Part shown: one piece after another, positions 1 to 10,817 of the stretch
Layout: each line of letters opens with the position of its first letter
How positions within the stretch are numbered: the stretch's first letter is position 1
Assembly: GCA_905221605.1 (NCBI GenBank)
Contig: CAJNDS010002083.1
Location: 626,513-690,512 of the forward strand
DNA from: Symbiodinium natans
Lineage: Eukaryota > Sar > Dinophyceae > Suessiales > Symbiodiniaceae
Length of the DNA: 64,000 bases
Reading direction: 5' to 3'
The notes under the pieces: generated by a model
Told to the model about the DNA's origin: nothing
The model's input: the letters and a program-made list of their open reading frames with translations, nothing else
Database searches by the model: none
Translations under genes and position numbers: made by a program

Positions 1-1815
1 ACTGTCGGCCTGTTGGGACACGTTGGGACTGCCTTCTGGTCATTTCACTAGCGGTTGCATCAGGCAATTGTCAGGAGTCTCGTACTTAGAGCATATCAAA
101 CAACATGCAAACTGACAGAATGTTATTCTGGGCCGAGTTCCTTTTTAAACTCGAAACGGAGTTGTCAGCCTCTTGAGGATGTTCTGATTTGACAGCAAGA
201 TATGCGCCAATGTGCAGTACGATGAGAGACGCATCCGGTACTTGCGTTATGCCGACCTGACCAGTCACGAGATTGCGGTGGTCACCGGGGCGGCGATTTC
301 CCCGGCGAAATTCCGAGTGATGAATCAGGTTTCTCTGAGGGTTGCCCATGGTGTGGCGACAGGCAAGCTGACTGGAGACATGTTTCTTGGCTCTGTTCGG
401 TGGCTCCACGTCCAAAGAACATCACTGAGAGGTCGTGCGTCGATGAACTCCAGTCGCGGTTGGGGTGGCCTCGTCTGATGACAGAAGAAAGAAGTTTGAT
501 GACCAGATTCTTTGCTGGTTGTTCGAGGTGTGAAAGACCTGTCTTGAGGCGAGGCAGAAAAAATGAGTCTTGTGTGGCGCAAGGCTACCCTGGGAGCTTT
601 CCGAGCTCCGACCTCTCTCTTGTGTTTAAAAGGGGGGTGTGTCATGTGTCATGTCATTAACTTTGCGAAGACGGCAACTGTTTTGGCTTGACGCGAGCAG
701 CTAAGGATCCTCTGTGTTTCGCCTCAGCTAAGGACCCTGGATGGACGTTTCACGTGCGCAAGCTGCGCATAACCTTTGCGCGGCATCTTGCTGCCTTTGG
801 CGCCGAATGCTACGCGCTGTTTTTTCTTTGGCAGCAGCGTGGCCCGGCCGCCGGTTGGGTCCGTCATCTACATGTACGGTGTCTTCCGCCATCTACAAAT
901 CTCTCTTCTGATCCCTTTCGCAATTGCATTCACACAGGGTTTACATTGAAAAAAACACCCTGGCAGAGATCATGTTCTGAGCCTTGGTTCTTAATGACAG
1001 TCGATACTGGGCGTGTATGAGATTTGGCACACTCTAATACTACGCCTGGCCTTTTCTCGTAGTTGAGGTTTCACGAGGAATTTGTGTAGGTTGCACAACA
1101 AACCCTTAAAAGAGCCAACAAAATACATGTTTAAACCCATCAAACTAGGCGCTAACTAAACCCTAAACCCATGAATTTCCAACCTCGAGGATTCATGGGC
1201 ACATTTCGGAGTGGATGCAGCTGGAGAGTGGTGTTCAAGAGTTCTGGGCCTCAACACGAGACACGCTGCTTCGTTCAGGAACGTGACCTGCATGGCATGG
1301 CATGGTGCCAACATCTGAGCGCGGAATTGTCAGACTGTCAGCAGAGCAAGGGCCCCCAAGGGCATCCTGCCCCAAATCCTGCCCAAATCCTGCCACATCC
1401 TGCCACATCCTGCCTGAAGCCTTTGGTTCTGCTGCCTCGTCTGGAGAAGCAGTCTGCCTTGGCTAAGGCGTGAGCACATGCAGCACCCTCTCCCCAAGTC
1501 CCTCGCAACAAAGAAAGCGGCTCCGGCTCGTTGACGTCTCTCCAAGTTGCAAAAGTTTGTTGGATCTCCCAATGCTATTGAGCTCCATGGCGGCATCTCG
1601 TGCCCTAATGCTTATATACCGTTCTGTTTGGCTCACACTCACTGCAAACAACCCTGACGCATGAAATGAAGATGAATCGTCTGGTCATCGATTAAGGGAG
1701 TGGGTTGAGTTGGCAGCTAGACTGCTTTGGGGAACTTTGCACGAGCCCCTGCCAGCCACCAAAGATTGCACATGCCACAAAACTTGACGGCGACGGTGAC
1801 TGAACAAAAACTTGC
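1..1815. other. No assignable gene; expected PP2C 3' end not found
   Basis: This stretch lies downstream of the last recognised exon of the minus-strand phosphatase gene. I looked on the minus strand for the C-terminal PP2C blocks (an acidic SDGVW-like box and a DN motif near the end) and did not find them. A minus-strand frame at 86-415 and a plus-strand frame at 212-478 are both open and protein-like, but they overlap each other and neither has a recognisable motif. A short tandem of CCTGCCACAT-like units sits at about 1375-1415. A gene end here, a long intron, or a truncated gene are all possible. Confidence 0.4.
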
Positions 1816-2918
1816 CTGCATATCTCCAAGTGCTCGGGACATAGCCAAACCAGGTACATCAGCACCTGGAGGTCTTTGCAACTGGGTGAGTAATGCTGAG
1901 GACGAAAGAGCCCGCATGCGCAGCAAAGCTGAAAGGTCTAGGCCTTTGAGGAAGACACGTCGCGCATCTATGCCAGAGACGAGCATCTGGCGCACCTAGC
2001 CGCATCTGGCAGGGCCAGTGGCTATCTCAGAACACCAAACCAGCTGGCACAACCACCTCGCCACCAGCTGCGGCTATGCGGCCTGGTGCAAACCCCCCCG
2101 TGCAAAGAGTATGAGATTGAGATTGGCCCTAGATGAGGCTTCGGCACGCAGCAGTGTGGTCAATGTCATGATCCAGAGTTTCAAACAGCACCTGAACTAC
2201 GTGCCAAACAAGCTCCAACAGCCGTAACAAACACCCTTGTACACAGCCTGGGCCTTCTGGTTGTGGCAAATGACCATTCGCGAATCGCCCACGTACGCGC
2301 AGATGACCACGCCAGCCTGGTCGAAATCGTTTAGCCAATGCCGCCGAACATCGCCGAGCACATCCAATGCTGGCCTCCGCGTCGATCAACGCCAACGTCG
2401 CCGTGGTGCCTGCTATTGCTACTATTCCTACCTCTACTACCACTACTACCACTACTACCACGACTACCACGACCACCACGACTACCACGACTACCACGAC
2501 TACCACGACTACCACGACTACCACTACGACTACTACGACTACTACGATTACGACGACGACTGCTACCACTACCACTACTTCCACTACTATACCACTACTA
2601 TACCACTACTATACCACTACTATACCACTACTATACCGCTACTATACCACTACTATACCACTACTATACCACTACTATACCACTACTATACCACTACTAT
2701 ACCACTACTATACCACTACTACCGCTACTACTTCCGAGTTGCTCATGCCCCAACCTAGCAGCACCAAACCTACCACTCCCACTACTACTACTGCTAAAGC
2801 TACTACTTCTAAGGCTGTTGCTACTTCTACTGCTACTGACTACTACCGCTGCGACGACTATTGCGACTACTACGACAGCTACGACTAGGACGACGACGAC
2901 GACGATGTCGACGACCAC

Positions 2919-2959
<41 letters not shown>

Positions 2960-3616
2960 CGACGACGACGACGACGAGACTAAGCTTCGGCGACCACAAC
3001 CGCTAACTACGGGACCAAGTATGCTCGGTATGGCTCTGCATGAAGACATGGAGTACAACATTGACAGTTGCCCTGCGCCTGACCATTCGGCAAGCCCTCC
3101 ACGCTCCAGACCATCTTGCCTGCACTCATGTCCGAAATTGTTGTCTCCTTGTGCTGGTCCAGAAAAACAGGCCGGGCTTGCGCCACGGCGAACAAGTGGG
3201 CCTTGGAGAACTCTGACGAGTGAACTGCTGGCAGAGTGACGGAGTCTTGCCCTATCTTGCCTTCATGGCTAGGTTGCGAACCATGTGGCGCGGCACGGAT
3301 GCTTCGGGATTCACAGTCTGATCCTCCAGCAACACACGAGCCAGGTCCGCCAGATTCACCACTCCCAACGCCAGAGATACAACAGTGCTGCTGAACATGC
3401 ATCTCGGCTTGCAGCACCGGCCTCTGCCAGCTTGGCCAAGGTGTCCGCGAAACGAGCGAACAGCATGGACACGGAAGCTGAAATCTCATGCCCTTGGTCA
3501 TTAGCGGATCTGATGCTAAAAACACGAGCACAGCACTAACACAGCACCAGGAATCTTAGACTATGCCAGACCGAGCCTTGTTCACCGTGGCCGTCGAAGA
3601 CTCCGACAAGCATCCT
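1816..3616 (-). CDS. PP2C-family protein serine/threonine phosphatase (multi-exon, 3' end missing)
   Basis: PP2C (PPM) enzymes are metal-dependent phosphatases that remove phosphate from Ser/Thr. Minus-strand exons read in order: RMLVGVFDGHGEQGS (upper end near 3616, the metal-binding DGHG block); MLFARFADTLAKLAEAG (about 3410-3490); VVNLADLARVLLEDQ (about 3265-3385); SSEFSKAHLFAVAQ to ISDMSA (3120 to about 3215); GTTATLALIDAE (2375-2409); AGVVICAYVGDSRMVICHNQ (upper end 2316); VLFETLDHDIDHTAACR (2140-2191); RIAAAGGE (2057-2082); VRQMLVSGIDARRVFLK (1944-1995); GADVPGLAMSRALGDMQ (1816-1865). Joined, they give the family blocks SAGTTA, VGDSR, AAGGEV and PGLAMSRALGD in the right order and spacing. 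Introns that could be placed are 57-78 bases (one is 710) and use mostly GC donors. No start codon was fixed; the C-terminal third with its acidic metal ligand is not seen, so the gene may continue, or be broken, below position 1816. The family call is firm; exon ends upstream of 3120 are approximate. Confidence 0.9.
2428..2733. repeat. Compound microsatellite inside a PP2C intron
   Basis: Nine-base CACGACTAC and CACTACTAC units give way at about 2586 to roughly a dozen copies of an 11-base ATACCACTACT unit. The block lies in the 710-base intron (2410-3119) between the phosphatase exons encoding ISDMSA and GTTATLALIDAE. It is open in several frames on both strands, producing long Tyr-, Thr- or Val-rich reading frames that are not genes. 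Confidence 0.9.
2880..2990. repeat. GAC trinucleotide tract
   Basis: A degenerate run of GAC/GGC triplets follows the CTACTA block in the same phosphatase intron. It creates apparent poly-Val, poly-Thr or poly-Asp frames and has no sign of being coding. Confidence 0.85.
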
Positions 3617-4120
3617 CTGACAGTTCTGAAAACTCTGTATCTCTCACAAAAGAGTTAATCAATGACATGGCATGTTGCTGGCAAGACAGCGCTGCATGAC
3701 CATCTCCTTCCGCATCCCAGTGAAATGGCAAGACTTGAATCCTGGGGCTTGAGTCTCCCGTGCATCTTAGATGCGCAATTACAGAAGTCGAAACATATAC
3801 TTCGGGATGACCAGGTAAAGGATGGTAAAGGGAATTGGGGACCTCGAGGCCTTAAGGGCCTCAGACCCAACTTGCCCACTTAGCCCAGGGGCTGGATGTA
3901 GCCTTCGTATGCCCCCCCATTAATTCAGTTTTCAAGGGAAAAGGGATGGAAGAGGTGTGCCGGCGTGTAGAAAATGAAAAAGTGTGGAGAGACACCCACG
4001 GCTTGGCCTTGGACTGAAACTATGTCAGATTGTTTCATGTGTCAGGCCCGCACGGTTCCTCCCTCCCGTCCAGCTGGGTAGAGTGTCTTCAAAACGAGGC
4101 ACTGCGGCACTTTGGGTTTC

Positions 4121-5216
4121 CTATGTTTTCTTGTCGGTTCCGTAGCTTCCGCTCGAGGCCGGTGTGCTCTGTTGATCGACGTCTCCGCCACATCCTTCCA
4201 CCGTCCGCGGCACTCTTACTCTTTGGCTGTTCTGGTTTCTGCTTAAGTTTTCGGCTGCGCACGGCGCTTGCACAAGGCCTGCACGCTCCGCTCGAGATGG
4301 TGCTCCCGTCCGTCCCGCCACATCTGTGCCGCTCTCGCTCCAGGCTTGCAGAAAACAGTGCTCACGCTTGTGATATTCTGGGCAACAAAACCCACGATTT
4401 GGGATCTGCACTCTACACGGGCATAAGGAGCAAATGCCATGGTCTCTGTCCTGATTGCTCCAATCAGCCTTGTGCGCCTTTCGTCCAGGCAGTGTATCAG
4501 AGCCTACCTGGGCATGTCGTGGTAGTCTGCAAAAGCATCAAGCATTCTTATCGTGTCAGGCAGATTGGACCGAGCAGGGACCGATAGCAGGGACCGATAG
4601 CAGGCGAGATATGATCTTGCAGATACTTAGATACTGCTTGAAGCATGTTGAAGCCACGTTCTTGGCCCACCAGCTCGAAGCACAGCAGATGCCGCTCCTG
4701 CTGGCAACTAAGAGAAACTCAAGCAGCCTCACGCGGTGAGGCATACTGAGACGTTGGCGACTGCACAGCTACTGATTACGAAGAAGAGGCCAAGGGTGGG
4801 CCGGTGCAAGAGCCTACACAGCCACTTATAAACTTCTGGAGCCTGTGTATGTTGCAATCAAGGAAAGGTAAACTGCGGAGAAGCACAAAGCTTGCAAGCT
4901 CGTGAATCATAGCAGCCTCACTTAGCCATGCGATATCATGCAATCGTCCTGGTGAAAAGCTTGGCAAGTTGCCAACTGCAGCATAGGAAGGCCTTGGCAA
5001 GAAGCTGCTCATACAGCAATCTGCTCCCAAAGGCCTCGACTCAAGAAGTTGGCAAGCAGGTTCAGTAAGATGTTCACACATCGCCCAGCAAGCCGAACGG
5101 TTCTTGTGCCATCTTGGCGCCCTTGGCACGGTTGCATGACACCGCGTAACAATGAAAGTCAAGACTTGATACATTGATACAACAGAGGCCGCAGGGCAGC
5201 GGTGCGACTTGATCAC
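4121..5216 (-). CDS. Exon-like sequence, unknown protein
   Basis: Three minus-strand stretches read like protein but match no family I know. At 4559-4724 the frame gives ERHLLCFELVGQERGFNMLQ and continues through AVSKYLQDHISPAIG; it contains a 14-base direct duplication (GGGACCGATAGCAG at about 4575-4602). At about 4350-4440 it gives MAFAPYARVECRSQIVGFVA. At about 4800-4975 it gives SPGRLHDIAWLSEAAMIHEL followed by a hydrophobic stretch. The spacing and direction fit exons of one intron-rich gene lying upstream of the phosphatase, but joins were not established. The plus-strand 185-codon frame at 4030-4587 looks like chance. Confidence 0.4.
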
Positions 5217-5619
5217 AACATGCTTACACCTGGCTTACCATTTTTACAACTTACAACTTGCATCAAATGGTGCATCAGTGGCGCAGCAAAGCTAGGCACC
5301 CCTTTAGTATCTGCTTGAGCTCCCGATTAGCCGCAGCCAATGACCCGCACAAAACCTATCATAAATTCTGGCGAAGGGTTTGCTTGTTTAGTGGTTTTTT
5401 GGCAGCAGTTGCCGGCAGTTGCCACCTTACTTATTCGCCGACTTGCGGATGATGCTTGAAGGTTCTATGTTATGGGCTCAACGTCAGTATCCTCATGCTG
5501 AAACCGTGTAACGCCTTGGAAGCACGTAGGTTGCCACTAAGCAGTTGCTACCTTCGTGGCTTCTTTCTTGGCTGATCAACAGGTTTCTAAGGAGGAACAC
5601 AACCCACAAGAACACACCC

Positions 5620-5712
5620 TCAGTCACACACACACACACACACACTCAGTGACACACACACACACACACCCTCAGTGCCACACACCCTCAAAGCACACAC
5701 ACACACACATAT
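5620..5712. repeat. CA dinucleotide microsatellite
   Basis: Interrupted CA runs broken by CTCAGTG units. It directly borders the first copy of the 276-base duplication; a second CA run borders the other end of both copies, so CA tracts flank the duplicated segment. Confidence 0.9.
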
Positions 5713-5980
5713 GGCATTTCCCTCAAAGGGGTTGTCATTTCAAGAAATCGAATGAGCACACCCTCATTTTTCTGTACACTCATCGGTCTCCTCAGCGAGT
5801 GAAACATCAGGCTGTCATTTCGAAAAAACTCTGCAGGTACGTTTCCACAGCTTGCTGGATGGGTCTTCGTTGGCCCAAGCCATCCAGTAGCCCTTGGGCC
5901 CCCTGCACTGTCACATAGGCCATTCCATCGATCAGCTCAAAATTTGATTTACTCTTGGATACAGAGTTCCCACACACACA
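5705..5980 (-). repeat. Duplicated exon-bearing segment, copy 1
   Basis: This 276-base segment is repeated at 7134-7409 with only two base differences that I can see. On the minus strand it encodes NFELIDGMAYVTVQGAQGLL followed by DGLGQRRPIQQAVETYLQ and SFFEMTA, ending at a TGA. The clean frame suggests an exon, or a coding end plus downstream sequence, duplicated together with intron or flank. No family is recognised. The minus-strand frame begins next to the CA tract, so its splice acceptor probably lies just inside 5945-5980. Confidence 0.75.
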
Positions 5981-6479
5981 AATCCGGTCATGCCGGTTGT
6001 CTGAAAGATCATCTTTGGTAACCTTCCCTCGCCCCAACTCCCATTCAATGAAAGAACAAGCCGAAGACTCTCCCCCGTCCCCCAACTCTGCTCACGAGCA
6101 ACGTCACTACTCATATCGGTACTAGCAAGTTGAGTGACGGGGGGGAAGAACAAAAACGAAAAGAAAGGGAGAAACAATTTTAAACAGAGAAAGACAACAA
6201 AAGACGTCGAAGGCGGCAGCGAAAACAAGGCGAACGTGAGACAGGGCGTGGCACGGCCCCGCGCCGGCGCACGCGACCCGTCTAGAGAAGAACAATATAA
6301 CGAGACGTGGCACAGCCTCAACACTGGCGCACGCACCCCACTATTACACGAAGCAAAGAGAAGAAAGTAGAGAACCCAAAGATCCTTTACTTGGAACTCC
6401 TGAAAAGCAAGAACAGAAATCCTTTATTGAAACCTCCCCGAAACCTCCCGAAGAAGATAGCTTGAGCGTAGGCTCGATC

Positions 6480-7060
6480 GGGTCCCTGAACAGTTGTTAG
6501 TCACTGAACATTTGAAGATCACTACGGCATGGCTCAGGGAGAAAAATGACGAACAACTGTTGGTCACTGAGCAATAACAGATCACACAGGATCTTGACGG
6601 TGTTCACTCATGACAGATCGAACAGCTCAGCATTGAACCGAGGCAGTCCTTCGATATTGAATACTCGGTAGTCACTGAACAAGGAATGGTCGCTGAACAG
6701 GTATTGGTCACTGAACAGGTGCTGGTCACTGAACAAGCAAAGATCCCAGCGGATCTTCAGGGTGTTGCTCAGTGTATCTCAGCATTAAACAAGGCAGTCA
6801 GTGAAAACATGAACCAACTGCCCTCTCACTTCAAAGGTCTCTGAACAGATTGCTGGGTCTGCTCAAGAAATGGTTCTGCTCAAGGACTGGTGGTTGAACA
6901 CATCAAATTCAGCAAAGACAGATGAACGAATGTCAGGGTGATGTACCTGAACAAGAGATGGTGGAGCCAGGTGCCAGGTGGCTCAAGTAGTAATGAACTA
7001 GACATTTGATGGTGATGCACTCGGAATGGTCACTGAACATCTGAAGGGTGTCACTCTGAA
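6480..7060. repeat. Degenerate CACTGAACA minisatellite
   Basis: Many imperfect copies of TGGTCACTGAACA (also CGCTGAACA and CACTGAGCA) spaced about 13-60 bases apart, interleaved with AGATC-containing words. The block fills the gap between the two copies of the 276-base duplication. No reading frame in it is protein-like, and there is no gene. Confidence 0.75.
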
Positions 7061-7133
7061 TCAAGTGAACACTGCGGGGCATTGTGCAGATGCCCATCAC
7101 GACCAGCGCTTTGTCAGAATAACTGGCCGAAAC

Positions 7134-7409
7134 ACACATATGGCATTTCCCTCAAAGGGGTTGTCATTTCAAGAAATCGAATGAGCACACCCTCATTTTT
7201 CTGTACACTCATCGGTCTCCTCAGCGAGTGAAACATCAGGCTGTCATTTCGACAAAACTCTGCAGGTACGTTTCCACAGCTTGCTGGATGGGTCTTCGTT
7301 GGCCCAAGCCATCCAGTAGCCCTTGGGCCCCCTGCACTGTCACATAGGCCATTCCATCGATCAGCTCAAAATTTGATCTACTCTTGGATACAGAGTTCCC
7401 ACACACACA
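7134..7409 (-). repeat. Duplicated exon-bearing segment, copy 2
   Basis: Near-identical to 5705-5980. The minus-strand frame is preserved, reading SFVEMTA where copy 1 reads SFFEMTA, a single-base amino-acid change; the other visible change is T to C near the acceptor side. High identity in both the coding and non-coding parts implies a recent duplication or gene conversion. It ends in a longer CA tract (7402-7422) followed by a GCACGCCCG-rich stretch to about 7480. Confidence 0.75.
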
Positions 7410-7959
7410 CACACACACACACCCACGCCCGCTCGCCAACCCGCACGCACGCCCGCCCGCCCGCCCGCACGCACGCACGCAGACACTCTCTCAGTGCCAC
7501 GCACGCCCTCAGTGCCAGCTTTGTGATGACTTAGATTTGCCATTGACCAGCAGAACTCCCTTAAAGCCATAAACTCACTCACTCCTGCACCTTTCTCCTT
7601 TAGACTTCGTTTTAACTTTGGAAGCGTGAGGCTTCGAAAGCTTCTCCCAAAGGCCCCTCAATATGCTATTGAATCTGAATCAACCACTTGTAAGTTTCGC
7701 CTGGGCCAGTCCATCAATCCCTACTGATAAGGAATATGGTGTACTGAGATTGAGGTACACCTAGACAGCCGTAGACAGCCCTGAACCAAGCAGAACACCC
7801 GGAGCCTGCACAGCCTCTACGTCCTCCGCTGTGAATGTTGAGCGTGGTCCACAACTGGAAGCAGTGCCAGTAGCGAAAGAATCCAAAGGCAGCTACGGTT
7901 GATCTCGCTGCCTGGAATATGCAAGTTGACCAGGGTGGCCGTTGACCTCCATGGGAGTC

Positions 7960-8125
7960 TAGGCAGGGCGTGATAGAGTGCAACTCTGATAGACTCACTT
8001 GGTCCGCAGCGGAAGGAGCTTCTTGAGAAGCAAGCGGTCTGCCTTCATCATCAGTGCATCTGGGTCCGCAAACATGAAAGGCCATGAACTTGGCAGTACG
8101 CTGGTTGATCCCCAGAATCTCTCAT
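7960..8125 (-). CDS. Exon-like sequence, unknown protein
   Basis: The minus strand shows two overlapping protein-like frames. One reads ILGINQRTAKFMAF and continues through the 123-codon frame ending at 7714. The other reads FADPDALMMKADRLLLKKLL and stops at TGA after LPLRTK, where a GT-containing word could serve as donor. Either two exons abut here or one frame is a shadow. No family is recognised. Confidence 0.4.
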
Positions 8126-8199
8126 CAGACTGCGTTCACATTGCTTCATACACGAGAACGTGTGGCCCAGAAAGAAAGCGCTGTGTTAGGCACTGACCT

Positions 8200-9900
8200 T
8201 TCAGGCTTTTTCGTGCACATGTCTGAGTGAGTCAAAATACTTAAGGCTTTGTTAGCCTTCGCGTCGCTCCTGTGTCTTTGGCCCATCCACGACTGCAATT
8301 TGAAACTGTATGAGTCCACGTGAAGCCATGCCTGCGCATGCTGCAGCCGGTGCTCGAATCAGCACATCGTGCTGGAAGGCCTGGCAAGTCAGAGCCTGCT
8401 AAACACTAAGAATACTAAGAAACATTTCAGCTGTGAGGACGTGAGCCTGCATCTGCTGGCAGCCCTCATACCTTTGTCCGGCAAAGACCCCCCGCACGAA
8501 AGCTCATAATCCAAGTCGTTTCAGCCTACGCTCCGACAAGCTGGAACCAGGCGCTCATCCCTCTCCCTGACAACCCGACATCTCCGAGCCGAGGGGGTCA
8601 TGCAATCATGAAGGCCTTCCTCCCGGGAAGCGGCATGACAAGGCATTCCCGGGGGCAGCGGCATGACAAGGCATGGCGGCATGCGGCATGGTGCTTTAAA
8701 CAGGCGAGGCTGAAGAAAATAAGTTTTGCCAGCCTCAAGTCTTCAGCCTCTGCTCCGCTAACTAGGAGCGCAGTCATGCGCAGTCGGGCGCAGCAGTAGC
8801 GACATCAGTAGTACATGTAGTAAAAAGTGCGGCAGTAATGTGACCGCCACTGTCACCAGCCGATGCGAGGACCCCCTAGGACCCCCAAACCGAACAAACG
8901 GATACCAGTATGAATCAGTATGAAAGTCCACCATCCTGCTGTCCAGGGTGCTGGGGCGGAGTTTCTGCCTGCAGCGTGGGTGACGCACGTTGAGCCGCCT
9001 GTCTCGCTGTCGTTCTCTTCACAAGCTTGTTTAAGCAGCCGTTGAAGACGATCGACTGGGCAATTCAACTTCTTCAGACCATGCAAAGCTGGCCTTGAGC
9101 GCCTCACCAGACCTCAACATCGTGGACGGTATCCGTGAGACACCACTTGCTTTCAAGACTAATCGGCCAGGCCCACCTCAACAGGTTTTCAGGCGTTCTC
9201 GGAACATCAGCATCAAACCCATCAATCCTTACAGTCGGGGCAAGCATTTGAGGTGCAGGCCATTCTTCACAGCTTCAAGCTTGAAACTCAATTACACCTC
9301 TGAACTGCAGTAAGGCTGAATCTGCATTCGCAGGTGGAATTTCAAGCGTTCGAGGTTGCGAGCGGACTGCATGAAGGCAAATCAACAATCATCAGCGGTT
9401 GGCTGAAAATGTGATGTTGGAACTTGCGCGGTGCAGCAAGGTGCAATACAGTTCAATACAGCACATCACCACTGAGACCTGCTTGTGCAGAAGGCGCAGA
9501 GCCCTTGCATAGTCCGCCAACTCCGTGTCTGCTTGCAACAAGGACGCGACCTGTCGAGGTCGTTTCTATCAGCATCTGTCTGCAAAACCCGGAAAGGTCG
9601 CGTCAGGGCACAGCACTTTTTTGGCCTCAGTTGGGCAACTCGCCCCCATGATGGACTACTTTGTACACGAACTGCAGTGAAACGATGTATCGTTGCTCGA
9701 AAGCTCCAGCAGACACACATTGGCTCAGCAACCACTGTGTGAAAGGGGTTGTGTACTAGCAAACAACCATTATCACAGCCATCATATCTCCTTTGTGGAT
9801 CCGCTGGTTCCTCTCTGCCCTCTACTGCAACTGCAGTGTAGGACCGCAGTGTGTAGAGAATCCTACAGCACTGTGGATTGCGCTTCTCACGGCACAGCCA
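8200..9900. other. Gene-poor stretch
   Basis: Only short, mutually overlapping frames occur. A small direct repeat (CGGCATGACAAGGCAT, two copies at about 8630-8675) is visible. I see no domain motif, RNA gene or mobile element. Confidence 0.4.
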
Positions 9901-9997
9901 CATCGTCACTTGACCTCCCTCTCGCACTCCTCCACACTGGCAGAACATGGCAGAGCACAACAGACAACATGCCCCGAATGGCAGAATAGGAACCATC

Positions 9998-10249
9998 TGA
10001 GGCCTGCAGCTGTTGTGGCTTCAGGTAGTTGTAGACCGCCGCGGGCAAGCCTGGCGCCAACGTAGCTTGAACGTAGCTTGCGTAGCCTGAAAACGATTTG
10101 AGATTGCCAGCGACGTGGAGAGCCGCCTCTCTGGCGGTATGCCAGGAAGGCCACGCTGCCTCCACCTGCAAACTTGCCCGAGCCCCAAAAACAGTCTTGG
10201 CAGCGTTGAGCGCAGTTCCAATTGGACGAGTTCGGGCAACTTCTGGCAA
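9998..10249 (-). CDS. Single clear exon of an unknown protein
   Basis: The minus-strand frame reads LPEVARTRPIGTALNAAKTV, then ASLQVEAAWPSWHTAREAAL, and later LKSFSGYASYVQATLAPGLP and YNYLKPQQLQ. Composition is that of a soluble alpha-helical protein. A splice acceptor is plausible just upstream (GTTATGAAG before TTGCCAG). No domain is recognised, and flanking exons were not found. A plus-strand frame starting at 10297 (MKVVVIGDV) is an alternative nearby candidate that I could not separate from chance. Confidence 0.55.
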
Positions 10250-10817
10250 CTTCATAACCTTCACAACCTTCATAACCTTCATACCAAGGAGCCGAAGTGA
10301 AGGTGGTGGTGATTGGCGATGTGAAGGCCAACAAAGTGACTTCGGCGTTTCATGGGGTGTCAACAGGGGATCTCGGTCGACAGCTCGGATTTGTGTCCGC
10401 TTCGTCGCAGAAACTCCCTGAAAACGTTCGGGATTTCGGATTTCAGGCTTCTCTTCTCGAAGCTTGGTCTGCTGAGGCTGTGCAGGCCGTCCCTCCTGAG
10501 CTTCACAAGTCTAAGCCAATTGTCACCTTTTGTCCATGCACCATATTTGGAAACTACACCGAGACGCCAAAGCCTAAACAAGCCTCGCCAAGCAGCAAGC
10601 CCTTAAAACTTACAGTAAGGCTCTTACATAAACAACATCCACCACAAAGCACGCAACGAACGTCCCAAAAATCACCCGGCTCAACGCGAGCGCCGTAACA
10701 TGGTTTGCGGGTCAGGGCAAAGACTCCAAGAACTTGAGCTCAGGACTCTAAGAACTTGAGCTCAGGACTTTGGAGTGTGACGGTTTGGGCATAGGGTTTA
10801 GAGTCTTGACTTGAGCG

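Noticed and set aside
2237-3006. Three plus-strand frames of 173-222 codons rich in Tyr, Thr and Leu, and minus-strand poly-Val frames
   Set aside because: They are translations of the CTACCA/ATACCACTACT/GAC microsatellites inside a phosphatase intron.
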